Source of the DNA: Strigops habroptila
Lineage: Eukaryota; Chordata; Aves; Psittaciformes; Psittacidae
Reading direction: 5' to 3'
Length of the DNA: 64,000 nucleotides
Assembly: GCF_004027225.2 (NCBI RefSeq)
Contig: NC_044278.2
Span: 77,078,923-77,142,922 of the forward strand
Position 1 is the stretch's first letter. Each line of letters begins with the position of its first letter. This document shows, in pieces, positions 48,291-61,209 of this stretch. The notes under the pieces were generated by a model. That model was not told the origin of the DNA, ran no database searches, and saw nothing but the letters and a program-made list of their open reading frames with translations. Position numbers and translations under genes: made by a program.

Positions 48291-51200
48291 TAAAAATAAC
48301 TGTTTAAAGTCATCCTGTGGTAACACAAGGAAACTTTTAATTTTAAGTCCTTTTTGTAAAAATTCTGGAAAGTAATTATTCAGTTTAAATACTTGAAATT
48401 GCAAGAGTTGATCTTTGTAACACTTTATGTATTTTAATATCAGAAAAAAAGAAGTATGTATTACAGGCTACATTAATAAGCTCCACCTACTAATGTCTAG
48501 ACTGCATCTCCTCCATAATATCCATGTGCCTGTTAGCCTTGAATGCTGAAAAGCACCTCGTCGAAGTGCATAGAGAAATGCCTTTTATATTACATCTGGA
48601 ATTTATGCCTTTAATATTAGGAGAAGCAGTACTGTCTACAAGCCAGATATATGAACTAGGCATCAAGATTATGAGGAACTGTTCCCACTTACTGCATATT
48701 TCTAGAGCTAAAACATTAAAAACATGGCCTTAGACTTATAAATACGAATACCAATTTCAAAAGTTTCAGTTGCCATGATTAAGTGTGCCAATATATATTT
48801 AGACAATAAACCCAAAAATTTTCAGAGATGAACACCATTAAGTTCTACTTATGTTACTATTCTGTGCCTTCTATTTTTAGTAACTGACTGATATTAGATA
48901 CAAACATTTGAAATTAACTCAGTTTACGCATCTAGACAGACCTTAAGACTCAGGGTATTTAGAAACTAATTAATATATATTTATAAACTTGAGAGATAGC
49001 TTCAGATGTAAGGACATGCCTATTTTTAAGTGTGTCACAAATAATTATTTATTTGTTTTGTTTGTTTTTAATAATGCTTCTAGATAAATGTGGCTTTACC
49101 TAGACAATGAGAACTGGTATCAGAATATCCTCTAGGTGCTATTTGCTTCTGGCAGGCAACTCATAAATAAAAAATGCATAGACACAAAGAATATTTATCA
49201 ATTTTTATAATTTTGAAGTCTGCATATTTTTTGCTCTCAAGCAAACATTTTTGAACTGTATGATATGCCACATTCAAAGGGGACCCATATGAGCCTTCTG
49301 TTTCACTGAAAATGTATCAGAAAGCAGAATTGTGGTACACGACAGTGTATAACTAGACAGGGTGAGAAGCCATGTTAGTGGTTCCACTTCAGTATTTTTC
49401 TGCAAATTACACAGAACAGCAATTTTTAGGCTTACATTTCTTGGGCTCCAATCCTTTATGATACATGTTCTTCCTAAAACCTGATTTGCTTTGTTCAGTT
49501 CTACTTATATTCCATGGCAGGTGGTTTATTTCAGTGTGTACCAACAGAAAAAAAAGTCACCTTTAACAAATCCTTTGAGACAATTACTATATGGATTTGC
49601 TCATGGTCACTACAAACAACTAAAATATTCATACAAGGGAAACATCATTTTACACCTTTCCCATAACAATAACTGTTTATTCACCAGTCTGGTCTCCCTA
49701 GTTTTAAACCTGAAAATATGTAATATATCTAGAAGGGTAGCACATTTGGTTTATTTCAATGAACTGCACCAGAAACAACTCTCCAAAATCCTTTTTAAGT
49801 TGATGGGTTCCCTGCTCAAATGGGTCTGCACAACATAGCAGTTACTTTGTGACAATGGAAGCAAATCTTAGTACGACAGAAAAGGAAAACCATTTCTGTT
49901 CTTGGTCAGTCTGCCCTGAGAATATGTTGTTTCAGTAATCATTATTTTACTATGAAATGTATGTATAACTCTGACATTTGCAGGTATTCAAATCGCAGGG
50001 ATCTGAAATGCTGTGCCCTGGCTTATCGCTTTTTAAGTGTGGCATGTAGCTTTAATAGCTTCTACTAACACATAATGATATGTGAAACATAAATTTTGGA
50101 TTGTATATGGAAAAATGAGCAGTCAAAAGGAGTCATATCCTATTCTTCTGCAAAATTTAAAAATTTTTTTCCCAAAGGAAAAAAAAGACCACAGAAAACT
50201 TCCTCATGGTTTCCATCAGTGGTGACTGGCAAGCTCAAGGATATTCCTGCTTCTTTATCTCTTCCTATGCAAGAGCAGAAATATATTTTTAGGAACTGTC
50301 TTTAAGAGAAACACTGTTGGTTTTTTCTTGAACTGAGAAATTGGGTAACTTGGTTTGCCGTTTCTTTCAGGTGTCTGATGTCACCAGAAGAATAAGGTTG
50401 AAAAGGTTTTAACACCCCATTTATAGTTAATAGTAGTACTACCCAAGCCAAAATAACTTACCCATATGAGAAAATAGTTAATGCAAATATCCTCATACAA
50501 AGAGGTGGATATGATAGATATGGCATGAAAATTACTGTCTCACAACTGACACCTCTACAGAAGGAGAAAGATGACTTTCATGATAGTTCCATGGACTTTT
50601 TTTTTAACTTCATTTTTTCCAGTGCTTTAATATTCATTATTGCAATGATGTGGAGAGCTCAAAAGTAACTTACATATCTACAAATGTAAGAACAAAAGAG
50701 ATGAATCAAAGACAACAGCAAGATGTCTTTTAGCCTCAAATACATTCCTTAGAACAAGTATAACCTTGAGCTCAACCAAAGATCTAAGCATTCACCCAGT
50801 TCAGATCTCTTTTAGCTGTTGTTGGCTTTTGCTTTTTTCACTCATAAACCCAAGTGGGATTTTTTTGCCCTAACATATACCACTAATGAACAGGTGGAAA
50901 TAAATGTAATGAAACGGGACCTAAAATAAACAAGGAGGATCCGGTTCTCAGGGTAGATCTATGTGTGCTCCTATGTGTGAAATATACCTGGTAAAGCCCA
51001 GGCAAGACTGTCACAAAAAAAAAAAAAAACCCTCCAAAAAAACCCCTCTGGTTGAGAAAGCTAGTGAAATCTTTTTTTTTTCTTTCCCCCAAGTTATTTC
51101 ACAAATGAGCAAAAAGAAAGGCTTTTCTTTTATTTAGAGATGAAAAAAAACCAAAACAGTAACAGTACACCTGTTTTCTCTAGCCAAATGAAGGGATACC

Positions 51201-52587
51201 TAAATATACTCTGGCTTCCAGGTAAAAGAAAGATGAGTATTAACATTTTATATAAGTCTCAATTTAATTCAACAGTCTAAAGACATCAGTCATTGAAGCC
51301 TCTCTACTCATCTTTCAAATTCTAGCTTGTAAAGAATTCTAAAATCCTTTTGTCATCTTTCATTCTAGCATTATCATTTTCGAAACTGATTACAAATAAA
51401 GAACACAAACTAGAGGAGAATCTCCACCTCAGTAAATTTAAGTCTACTTAGTAGATATTAACTTTGTTATGTCTGAAACTATTCACTCCAAGTTTTCTGG
51501 ACTGTTAATACTCTCTGTCTTTGAGGTAGAAAAATGATCATGCAGTACATAACATAAAAAAAAAATAACCTTGATGATCTAGTGCCTCTATTAAAAAAAA
51601 AAAAAAGCTAAATTTAAAATTGCATAAAACTGGTTAGTAAGGAATAAATTCTGCCTTATAATTAAGTTGATATAGTCCCTGATTCATTAGACTTCTAGTG
51701 GTTTTGTATACTTATACTTTTCATTTTCTTTTGCTGTTCTATTACTTGTGCACTGTGCCAGAAGACATGAAGCTAAGCCTGTTTTCATGTGTGAATCTAT
51801 CCCTGAAAATGTGTCTGTCAAAAAAGAGTCCCAAAGGTTGTGTAAAATCAAGGAAATAGCTCAGCCTCCAATAGGCTGAACAGGTTGTTATAAGAGAAGT
51901 TCCCCTTCTGTCAGGCTTTCTGTTTACCATTTAGCTATAGGCAGTGGCATTAACTCTGTGCATAGAATGTCTTCTTACAATACTTACAATAGTAAATTTA
52001 AAATCTACAGTTACGTATAATTTTAAATCTAAACATTTTAGAAAATTAATTTGTTCTTTGAATTCAATACAGTGCTTTTTCAAAGGATTGAATGTTGTGA
52101 TTCTGCAATCATTTTGATAAGTCCTAGAAAGTTCCCCTAGAAAGGTTGAGGGCAAAATACATTCACATGCACCTGGTTTTTAATATGTGTATAGCCAGGG
52201 AGGATTCCTACAATGAAGAGCTTCTAGTTTATGTAAGTGATACAGTGATAAAAATAGAAACATCGTTTAATATTTCTTATACTTTCTGTCAATGTTTTCA
52301 ATAGTAATTCAATGTAGGGATTTTAACATCAGAAGTCTACACTGAAGAACTGGTGGGGACTAGAGTGTACAGTAAAGACAAAAAGAGGAACTATTCAAAA
52401 TGCCTGAAGACAGGCCACCACACTACCCTGGTATGTATGTATCCAGGTACAGGTATGAGTATTTGGAAAGAGAAGGTAGGGACGTACAATTCCTGTTCGC
52501 TAGTACTTTTGTTGTTGATGGCATCTTAATTTACTGAAGTAGGCTTATCCATGGCAATATGGTTGCTCCCAGCCTACAAAATCCTCT

Positions 52588-52592
52588 AATAC
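52588..52592. other. Left target site duplication AATAC
   Basis: These five bases directly before the LTR are repeated exactly at 53164-53168, directly after it. Confidence 0.85.
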
Positions 52593-53163
52593 TGTCGTGG
52601 TTTAAGCCCAGCCGGTAACTCAGAACCACGCAGCCACTCGCTCACTCACTCCCTTCTTCCCCCTTCTCCTCCCTGCTCTTGGAGGGATGGGGAGGAGAAT
52701 TGAAAGAATGTAGACCACACAGGTTGAGATAAGAACAGTCCAGTAACTAAGGTGTAATACAAAACCACTACTGCTACCACCAATAATAATAATGATAAGG
52801 GAAATGAGGGGAGAGATTACAATTCCTCACCACCTGCTGACCGATACCCAGCCTGACCCAAGCAGCGACCTGGGCCTTATGGGTAACTCCCCCCAGTTTA
52901 TATAGTGGGCATGACGTGCTGTGGTATGGAATACCCCTTTGGCCAGTTTGGGTCAGGTGTCCTGTCTCTGCTTCCTCCCGGCTTCCCCTCCTCACTGGCA
53001 GAGCATGAGAGACTGAAAAGTCCTTGATCGAAGTAAACATTACTTAGCAACAACTAAAACGTCAGTGTGTTACCAGCATTGTTCTCAGACTAAAGTCGAA
53101 AACGCAGCACTGCACCAGCTACTAAGAAGGAGGAAAATGACTGCGATAGCTGAACCCAGGACA
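52593..53163 (-). mobile_element. Solo LTR of an endogenous retrovirus (same family as 41941)
   Basis: This 571-base LTR begins TGTCGTGGTTTAAG and ends CCCAGGACA on the + strand. Its reverse complement therefore has the same termini as the 41941 copy. A perfect 5-bp target duplication (AATAC) flanks it, which supports an intact solo LTR and is typical of ERVL-like and some gammaretrovirus-like elements. On the minus strand it has a TATATAA promoter box near 52900 next to a CRE-like ACGTCA. No coding region remains. Confidence 0.95.
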
Positions 53164-53168
53164 AATAC
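53164..53168. other. Right target site duplication AATAC
   Basis: This matches 52588-52592 exactly and defines the 3' boundary of the LTR. Confidence 0.85.
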
Positions 53169-54820
53169 TCTCACAGGAGTCTCTGTATCCTACCACAGTC
53201 AAAGTGTAGCCCAAGGTATGCAATGTATACCTCACATTTCATGCTGCAAAAATATCACAATCTTCATGTTATTATTCACATTGTGAAGTATATTAAAAAG
53301 AAAGAAAAAAGCAAAAAAGCCCTATTATGTCCTGCAATCAGAGGACTCGGAGGAAACCTAGGGCAGAATAGTGTGGACAGACTATTGTCCTCTGCCTGCC
53401 CAGAGGAGCCGAACCCTAAGCAGCATGCGTGATCCACTCTTCATCTCCTGGGCTACAAGACTTAGTCCTTCATTCTGTGTTGAGCACTACAGATGTAGAC
53501 AACATGACTGCTGTTTCAGTCTTGCCTATATCACAGGTTGCCCGTCTAGTGAACTGCTGTGAAGGTTTCTTGGCTGTATAATGATTATCACTGCTAAAAT
53601 AATCCAATTTCCTTTTGCTGTCAAAGCTTTTCTACATGTAGCCAATCTGAGAGATCATTAATTGAAAGTGATAATTCTTACATAGCAGTTTTCTTCTCTC
53701 AAGATCCGAAAGAAAAACAAGCATCTCCAAATGGATGTACTTACGATGTAAGTGTCTGTGTGAGTGCAGCCTCTGTGAATGAGAAATGTTATGGGATAGG
53801 TGATGCAGTAAAATGAAGGAGATAAACAGAAGCAGAGAAGGATCAGCATGTGGTAAGACCTGAAAAAAAAAGTGCATACTCAAATGTTAAATTTCTTGCA
53901 ATGGTTTCCCTGCCACTAAATTTTCAACAGCAGATCTAATTTCAGATCTAATTCTGGCACTATACACTTGATTTTCTACTTACTTAGACCAACTTTTCAG
54001 TGTTACACATTCTACAATACTAATAAAAAAAAAAAGGAAAAAAGACCCCACCAAAAAGAACAACCCAACGTGAAAAAAGACAGTATTCAGTTAAAACCAA
54101 TCATGTTTCATATGGTAATAGTGGAAATACCAATTTTGCAATCAAAATGGAGGGAATATTTATTACATATTTATGAACAATAGTTCATGAGGCCATATGT
54201 TCCTTTGAGGCCCTTAACTTTGTACTAATAGTTGTGCCATTCTTTTTTCCTGCAAAGTAGGTAGTTATAAGTTGAAAGCACATAGGTATGTCAGCTGAAG
54301 AAATGTTTTTCCTATGTAGTGATTTTCTGGACTTTGACCACTCTTCAGACACATGATGTCCTCTGCAATAGGAAAAACATCCAATTTTATTGGTGACTTG
54401 CCACTTCTAACAGCAATACTGTTGCTTACCGTCAAACAAAGATCTGGGGTTTATTAAGCATTTTTCTTTTTGCTGTCATGTTGATAGTCTCCACCTTTCA
54501 AAGTGGGCAAACCTGTGATATTGTATTGGCTTAAAGTATGTGATGTATTATCTTTATGTGGTCCACAGCATAAACTTTCCATTTCTCAATGCACTTTGCT
54601 ATGGTTTAAGCTTTTGCTATAATACCCATTTAAAAGGAGGATCTGCTGGATTCATGTTTTTCAATTGGTTTGGTTTTGGATACAGCTGTCTGAGTTCTTT
54701 TAATCTAATTACCATATTGCTGCAGTAAATGCATGAGGCCATTGATATGCAACAGGAACATTCAAAAATTCATGATCATTGAACTTCTAGCAAGAGTAAA
54801 TCTAATATTTGTATGGCTTA
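53169..54820. other. AT-rich intergenic DNA, no gene recognised
   Basis: About 1.6 kb lies between two retroviral remnants. No repeat or domain was recognised. Short open frames only. Confidence 0.55.
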
Positions 54821-55125
54821 TGGCATGGTTTAACCCCAGTTGGCAACTAAGCACCATGCAGCTGTGCGCTTACTGCCCCCCTGCAATGTGATGAGGGAAA
54901 GAATCAGAAGAGTAAAAGTGAGAAAACTCGTGGGTGGAAGTAATGACAGTTGTGTTGCATGGAGTTATGAGGCACCAAAGTCAGATCAGATCGGGTCACT
55001 GCTGTGCTTGTACTGCTTCTTTTAAGACTTGTCCTCCATAGTTTCGGCTGGTTCCTGCTATAGTAATTCCTATAACACACAACTCAAATCATGGGTTACA
55101 ACAGTTTAAAGGTATATCCATTACA
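54821..55125 (-). mobile_element. 3' terminal LTR or LTR-like segment of the provirus
   Basis: Its outer part (54821 to about 54955) aligns with the outer part of the 56031 LTR. Further in, the two differ. A purine-rich string (minus strand GGGGTGGAGAT, 55126-55136) could be a polypurine tract placing the LTR start at 55125 with TGTAAT, giving a short LTR of about 305 bases. Confidence 0.5.
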
Positions 55126-55190
55126 ATCTCCACCCCTGGTTCCTTTGGACCAGGTTGTGTTTAGTATTGCAATGAACTCCTCCCGTTGCC

Positions 55191-55680
55191 TCTGCTCCAG
55201 CTTGGATCTGTCCACAGACTGCAGTCCGTTAGGGTTGTACCTGCTCCAAGTGAAGTCTAATTTATGAACAATTGTCTCTTCAGTGGGGTTATACAGTGTT
55301 ATACAGGCTGCAGCATAGACTTATCCACAGCCACAATCACTTTGAGGTGCACCCATTCCAGTATAGCCTTATCCATAGGCCAGACCATCTAGGAGAGTAC
55401 CTGCTCTGCTGTAGGCTTATCTATGGCCACACACTTTGTGGTACTCCAGCAGGACATCATGTACAGACACACGTGCTTTGAGGTGTATCTTCTCTAGTGT
55501 AGTGCTATGCTTGGTCCACAGTCCCACCAGAGGTGTACCTGCTGTGGCACAGACATAAGCATGGCTACAGGCTCTTCAAGATACACCTCTGGTGTGGACT
55601 TATTCACAGCCACAGACACTTTGGGGTACCCTGCTCCCACGCGGACTCATCCACAGGTCGCAGTCCTTTCAACTCAAGCT
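55191..55680. repeat. Degenerate tandem array, about 48-bp units
   Basis: About ten imperfect units lie head to tail. Each contains variants of TTATCCACAGCCACA, then CTTTGAGGTGYAC, then CTGCTCYAGTGTRG. Spacing between equivalent positions is mostly 43-50 bases. The array lies between the primer-binding site and the other end of the retroviral remnant. Frames run open through parts of it in both + and - readings, but no protein is claimed. Confidence 0.7.
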
Positions 55681-56004
55681 CATATTGGAGTTCTAGCATG
55701 TCCAGTACAGCAGCACAGAGACAGCAGTGATGCCGTGGCCATCTGCCAGCCCAAGCACACCACCATTGCTGCTATTAAAATGTTACCAGGCATAGCAGAG
55801 TAAGATGATAAGCAGCACAACAGTACAGCAAACAGTGAAGGCAAAAAGCAGCCACTAACGAGGACTAGACTCTAATTTACAGTAAGGCAAGCAAAACCCA
55901 GGGCAAATACAGGAGCCTGCCACTTACTAGCTAAAGAGCTGTACGACCTATGAATTCAATCTACCACATTCCAATCAAATCTGTTGTTATCTCAAATCCT
56001 TTGG

Positions 56005-56022
56005 GCCCCGTGCTGGGCACCA
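56005..56022 (-). other. Primer-binding-site-like sequence
   Basis: On the minus strand TGGTGCCC starts 8 bases inside the LTR edge and continues into AGCACGGGGC. The TGG start, position and GGGGC end match a retroviral tRNA primer-binding site. It resembles the lysine-tRNA type at 14 of 18 positions as I recall that consensus, so the tRNA assignment is tentative. Confidence 0.6.
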
Positions 56023-56030
56023 AAAAAGAT

Positions 56031-56590
56031 TGTTGTTGTTTAACCCTAGCTGGCAACTAAGCACCACACACCCAGTGGGAGAGGGGAGAGAAATGGAGCT
56101 GTGAAAGTGAGAAAAGCTGTGGGTTGAGATAAACACAGTTTAATAGGTAAGGCAAAAGCCAGGCATGCAAGCAAAGCAAAATCAAGAATTCACTCACCGC
56201 TTCCCATCAACAGGCTGAACAGGTGTTCAGCTATCTCCAGGAAAGCAGGGCTCCATCACAGCTACTGCTTACTTGGGAAGACAAAAGCCATCACTCTGAA
56301 TGTCCCCCCTGTCCTTCTTCCTCTAGCTTTACATGCTGCGCATAATGTCATATGGTAAGGAATATCCCTTGGGTCAGTTGTTAGCTGTCCCAGCTGTGTC
56401 CACTCCCAACTTCTTTGTGCATTTGGTGGAGTGGTGTGAGAGCAGAAAAGGCCTTGACTCTGTGTAAGCACTGCTCAGCGGTAACAAAAACATCCCTGTG
56501 TTATCAACAGTTTTCAGCACAAATCCAGAACATAGCCCCATACTAGTTTCTATGAAGGAAATTAACTTTATCCAAGCCAAACCCAATACA
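56031..56590 (-). mobile_element. 5' LTR of the rearranged provirus
   Basis: This is 560 bases, bounded on the minus strand by TGTATTGGG at 56590 and by AACAACAACA at 56031. Its layout parallels the solo LTR family elsewhere in the window (similar ends and a similar central GGAATA-CCCTT-GGTCAG string), so the two families are related. It looks older, with more substitutions. Confidence 0.85.
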
Positions 56591-58849
56591 TTCTCCATTC
56601 ACACTCCCACTAACCCACCAAAGCAAGTGTAAGCCATAGACTTACAATGTTGGAAGTAAGCACTGGATGGCTCTAAACATATCCTATGCCCCATGCCATT
56701 GCCCAGAACAATATTTAAAATTGAAAAGATAATAATTATACAAATAAGAAATAATGATTGTGTGATCTACAATGTATGAACACACCATTTCATAACAAAA
56801 TGAAATTAACTTTCCTGGAGTTTGTAAATTGCAGAAGGTGTTAATGAATGTTACATAAAAATAGCACACTACAGTATAATGCATATGTATCACTGATGGA
56901 AAAACGGAAAAACAGAAAAACAGAAGGGGGCCACTGAGATCAGTCTTGTGCAGAGTCAGAATGAATTATTGAAAGAGCAGAACAGAAGAACAGCCTTGCC
57001 AGAACCAGCAGCAGGTCTGTTAGGTCAGATCCTCTGGAAGTTTCACATGTGTAGTAGTGTTAGCACATGAAAGATTGGAATGGTTAAAAGCATGTAGTAA
57101 TACATTTCAGAATGATATTTTGCCACCAGTCATGCTGTGCATGCTTTGCAAATTGGATTGTATCTGTATTCAAACCTCTTAAAGCAATTTTCTTCCATTA
57201 TTTCTTTTATAATATTTTTGCAGAACTGAATAAACTTTTAGCATCTACAAAAGTCTTAAAGATGTTCCAGACCTTAACTATGCATTACGCTGCCTGCAGA
57301 CATGTTCCCTCATTTCTTCTGAATATATAACCTGCTGGTTTTATTTGATGCCTGATAGTTCTTGTATTAAAAGGAATTGTAAACAATTACTTACAGCTTC
57401 TTCATGCTATACATGTTAAAGACCATTATCATAATTCCCCCCCTTAGTCAGCCTCTTTACAGGCTGAGGTGTCTCAGCCTACTCATTTGTTCCTTATGCT
57501 AAAGCTTTAGTGATCCTAATGATAGCATAGGCTATAAACATCACCTTCAGGCTTTTTTGAGGGACCTTGACAACTGCTGTGCAGTTTGTGTAGCCATTAA
57601 GTGCTTCATATTATTAAGACACTCAGAGCATAGTATGGTTACTATGTATGGCTACCATGGTATGATAAACCATACTTAGGTATGGTTTAGAGACCTCCTA
57701 TGTAATAATTAATATTAGGCTTTAGAAAACAGTGTCTTGGAAAATTTGACAACTTAGTGTGTACAAACAGCATACACATGAATAACTTCTAAATCCTGTG
57801 ATCTTGATGTGTGGAGCAGCATGCTATGAATGAACAACTGTTACGAGCAATTCTAACGAACTTGTGTCAGATGCAGGTAATGCATCAGGAAATTGGTAGG
57901 TGAGGAACTTTTAAAGGGAATCTTGAAAAGTGAGTTGTCTAAGTTCAATGGCTAATAACAGGTCACTGATTTCTGGGAAGCAAATCATAGCAGCTGCCAA
58001 GGATATCCTAGGAGTGTCAGAATTGTGCTGGATGCTGTAGAGCCTCCGTGTCAAGAAATGCATTTTCCTTCCTTACTTTCCTCAGTAGTGCCTGTTGAAC
58101 TACCTTGAGCCAAATCTCAGATGCATAATGTAGGGAAAGTGAGACTTCAGCTCACAGCTATAAACAGTAAAAATGGAAGATTGAAGAGCTTGATTTTTAC
58201 TTAGTTTACTACATATTTAATACCAAGCAAAGCACAGTATTTGCATCACCAGGGAACATAGCAGTATAGTGTGTTAGTAAAACAACATAAATGGTCAGTT
58301 AGATAGAAATCCATCCTGAATTTGAAAGATAACAGGAATTATCTTTCAAACAGGCAGACTTAGGGTCTTTGAAAGGGAATCTCTTTCAAATGCTTTTTCT
58401 ATTTCTACTGAAATCACTTTCAGAGTGTGCCCGAGCCTTAGACTTCCATTTTTGCAGTTCATATTCAGTGAAGATGTTGATTATTTCACGGAAGTCAGTA
58501 AAGCTTCTACTCATACTAACTGTGGTTCCATGTGAGTAAAGTAGCCAAACAGTATCTGTCAAGTAGGCAAATATTATTACTACCACCAAGATTTCACAAG
58601 AGCTGCTTTGCTGGATTAAGTCATGCTACTAGAATACTGCACTAGGGACAAAGCTGTTCAGCTTTAAAATAAACTCAGCCTCTGTGGTAATGTCCAAAAA
58701 CTGCTGCATCATTGTTTGTGCTGAGAGAAAATAGTGGGTCTCCTTTGGCAGGAGTACCATATATTTTGCACACAATGCAGGGAGGGGGAAAGGAAGAAGA
58801 CTTGAGGATAGAAAAAGAAAAGTCTGTTTTACTTTATACTTAAAAAAAA

Positions 58850-59045
58850 GAATACGTACACATACATACATATCCATATAGATGTGTGTATACATATATA
58901 TGTAGGCAGATATATGAATGTGTTTATGAACAAGTTGATTTATGTAGACGTACATGCAGTATTCTTTACTATTAAAAGTTTATATATAAAAACACACACA
59001 CACATACAAACATACATATGCTTGTGTATACTGTTTGTATACTGT
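58850..59045. repeat. Cluster of TA/CA/CATA simple repeats
   Basis: Interrupted TACA, ATATAT, GTGTGT and CACACA runs cover about 200 bases. The Tyr/Ile-rich open frames on both strands are translations of these repeats. Confidence 0.75.
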
Positions 59046-59192
59046 TTATATATTGTTTCTGCATACAGGCACATCTAAATATAAGGAAGAAAAGAGTTGT
59101 CTGCAAACACAGGTTGCTTAAACTATATATTTGTCAATTCCAAAAAGACCATCATGTTACAAACAGGCAATCTGCTCCAAGAGGCAGGGCAC

Positions 59193-59240
59193 ATTATTAT
59201 TATTAACAATTATTATTATTAATAATAATAATCATTAACA
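59193..59240. repeat. (ATT)n / (AAT)n inverted trinucleotide repeat
   Basis: ATT units switch to AAT units within 48 bases, making a nearly perfect self-complementary tract that could extrude as a cruciform. Confidence 0.8.
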
Positions 59241-60946
59241 TGATTAACATTAACATCAACATCATTATTAGATTATTAACTTCAGAGGTAAAAAGTATTT
59301 TGGATTTAAGACATGAAGATATGTTTAGTAAGATTATGCCTGAATTGCAGTATTTGAAAAGCTTCCAGATGTAGAGTCTGGCAGCATCTAACTTCCATGT
59401 CAGAGTAAGGCCTATGCAAGCAGCTTCTGCTATGCTCACATCCTGATTTCTCAGAAAAGAAACACAGGCATGTTAGCTGGAAAGCTGATGGCATATATTT
59501 TTCCTATATATCTGATCTGAATGCCTGGGTAACCAAAACATAGTCATACATTTTATATGTCTGTCTGTCCGTATCCAGTACTGCCTGTGGCTTCAGTTTA
59601 GTTGTCTGATCTCTCAATTTATATCTTTAGTACTAAATTAAACAAGATGAGGGCTACTACATAAAGGAAATGTATGGACATCTATACAGTTCCTAAGCAT
59701 TATGCCTAACATGTCCTGGACCAACTACCAAGAAGTTGATCTGGAGTCTGACCAAGCAAGGGCTGGCCCTTTTTGAAGGCTAATGTGGACCGGGGACAAT
59801 TCATAACAGTCAGCTGGATGTAGCCTCTCTGTTCTGGAGAGTGAAAGAGTTCAGCTATATACCAGTGGGCTGTGACATGCTTCTTGCTGTCACAGCCAAA
59901 AACTGAGGCCAGTCTTATTTAATTTACTAGTAAAGACTTTCTAGAGACCTACCAAAGATACACTCAGAGAAAAATCTAAGTTTTTTTAAATCAAGTTACC
60001 TTTAGAGACAATTCTAAAATCAAACGAATATTCATTATACATTTCTAGCAATTTCTCTATAATTTGTTATTCTTTGATCCCCTTTGTTTGGCTTTTTTTT
60101 TTTGTTCTGCTGGTTCCACTGCCAGCTACTTTCAGGGACATGGAGTTTACCTTCACCAATTCTGTAAAAGCACCATGCTCATGAATGGTGTTTTCAAACT
60201 AATAATTATAATTATAATAAATAATCATTGCTCCTCTTGATGCTCAGTGTAATATGATAACAGGACTCACTAATTACGAATAATTATTTTGCCATTCATG
60301 CAGATGTACAAGCTTTGGCTGGGATACCTAGTTTTGGGGCATTTTTAGCAGTATTTTAATACTTTGTAGTTAATTTAACATTACTGAGCAAAACTGAAGG
60401 AACCTTTGGCAGCAGCTAGAAAAAAAGAGGAAGGCATTCAGTTTAAATAGATATCTATTGCCATATTTTGTCTTCATTTTTTTAGGGAAGTCACAGATAG
60501 TTCTGGATGCTAAGGGTAAGATGATATAAATACAGATTGCTTAAGGCCTTTTAAAGATATTTTAAAAAGAAGCCTAAAGTAAAGGTCTGTTTTCTACAGG
60601 TGAGCAACCCCAGTTCTTTTGACTTAGTGGAGAAAAAGATTCCCAAGACAATCTGGGCCTCTTTATTTATTTAAACACATAGTTGCAGAGAAAGTGGTAG
60701 GTGAAGAGCATCTCATTTTAAGCATAGGTTTAAAAAGAAGAAAAAAGGTTAATAATTGTCCTAAATGAAGAAAACATCTGGGAACACAAACAGATGTTTT
60801 GACTCCTAACTGTCTGGTTTAATCATCATCATTTTGCTAATACTTGTGTATCAACTGGCACAGAATTTAAGTTACGTTCAGCAGTGTAAGAAGTTCGATA
60901 AGTATTCAGATGTATTGGCATAGGAAACTAAATGAACACCGGGATT

Positions 60947-61065
60947 GTAGAATCATAGAATCACCTGGTCCAACATTTCTTGGCAAAGCATGACCAAGCA
61001 GATGCCCCAGCACCCTGTCCAGCTGAAACTTACAAGTGTCCATGTCCAATGGATATTTAATAGCA
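60947..61065 (-). mobile_element. Short CR1 LINE 3' fragment
   Basis: ATAGAATCATAGAATCA octamer units at the left edge are followed by ACCTGGTCCAACATTTCTTGG and a CCCAGCACCCTGTCCAGCTG segment. These are typical of a CR1 3' UTR read on the minus strand. Only about 120 bases are recognisable. It appears to be a different CR1 subfamily from the copies at 36270 and 41877. Confidence 0.8.
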
Positions 61066-61204
61066 CGTTTTCTGTTGCTGCTGTTTAAAGTTTGATGAAA
61101 TATGAGGGTAACACACCCTCTGTGCATGTCATTTCGATTTGCCTAATATATTGATTGAAAAGTTTTATTTGTAAATAATATGGTAAGTAGATCTGAGGAG
61201 ACGA

Positions 61205-61209
61205 CTAGG
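61205..61209. other. Left target site duplication CTAGG
   Basis: It matches CTGGG at 61785-61789 with one mismatch, on the other side of the LTR. Confidence 0.5.

Larger units (their letters stand above)
43093..52587. other. AT-rich gene desert, no gene recognised
   Basis: About 9.5 kb without a supported gene. It holds a composite microsatellite at 43861-43935, A runs near 51018 and 51590, and a candidate regulatory block at 48040-48290. The open frames at 45596-45949 and 49491-49838 are over 100 codons but show no domain, no coding-like composition and no splice context that I can see. Confidence 0.6.
54821..56590 (-). mobile_element. Rearranged endogenous retrovirus remnant (LTR - short internal - LTR)
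   Basis: Reading on the minus strand: a 5' LTR (56590 to 56031), a primer-binding-site-like segment, about 900 bases of internal DNA with a degenerate tandem array, then a terminal segment ending at 54821 that shares its last 130 bases or so with the 5' LTR (GGTTTAACCCC, GGCAACTAAGCACCA). I see no recognisable gag, protease, polymerase or envelope domain. Nearly all coding DNA has been deleted and the remainder has stops, so it is inactive. No matching target duplication was found at the ends. Confidence 0.85.
56591..60945. other. AT-rich gene desert, no gene recognised
   Basis: Over 4 kb has no supported gene. It includes a TATGGT-rich patch near 57630-57690, CA/TA-rich microsatellites at 58850-59045 and a TTA/TAA palindromic tract at 59193-59240. 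Confidence 0.6.

Noticed and set aside
49491..49838. 115-codon open frame in the desert
   Set aside because: No recognisable domain. A single random frame of this length is expected in 64 kb of six-frame sequence.
55507..55803. 98-codon open frame over the tandem array
   Set aside because: It lies on the strand opposite to the retroviral reading and follows the repeat units, so it is a translation of the array.
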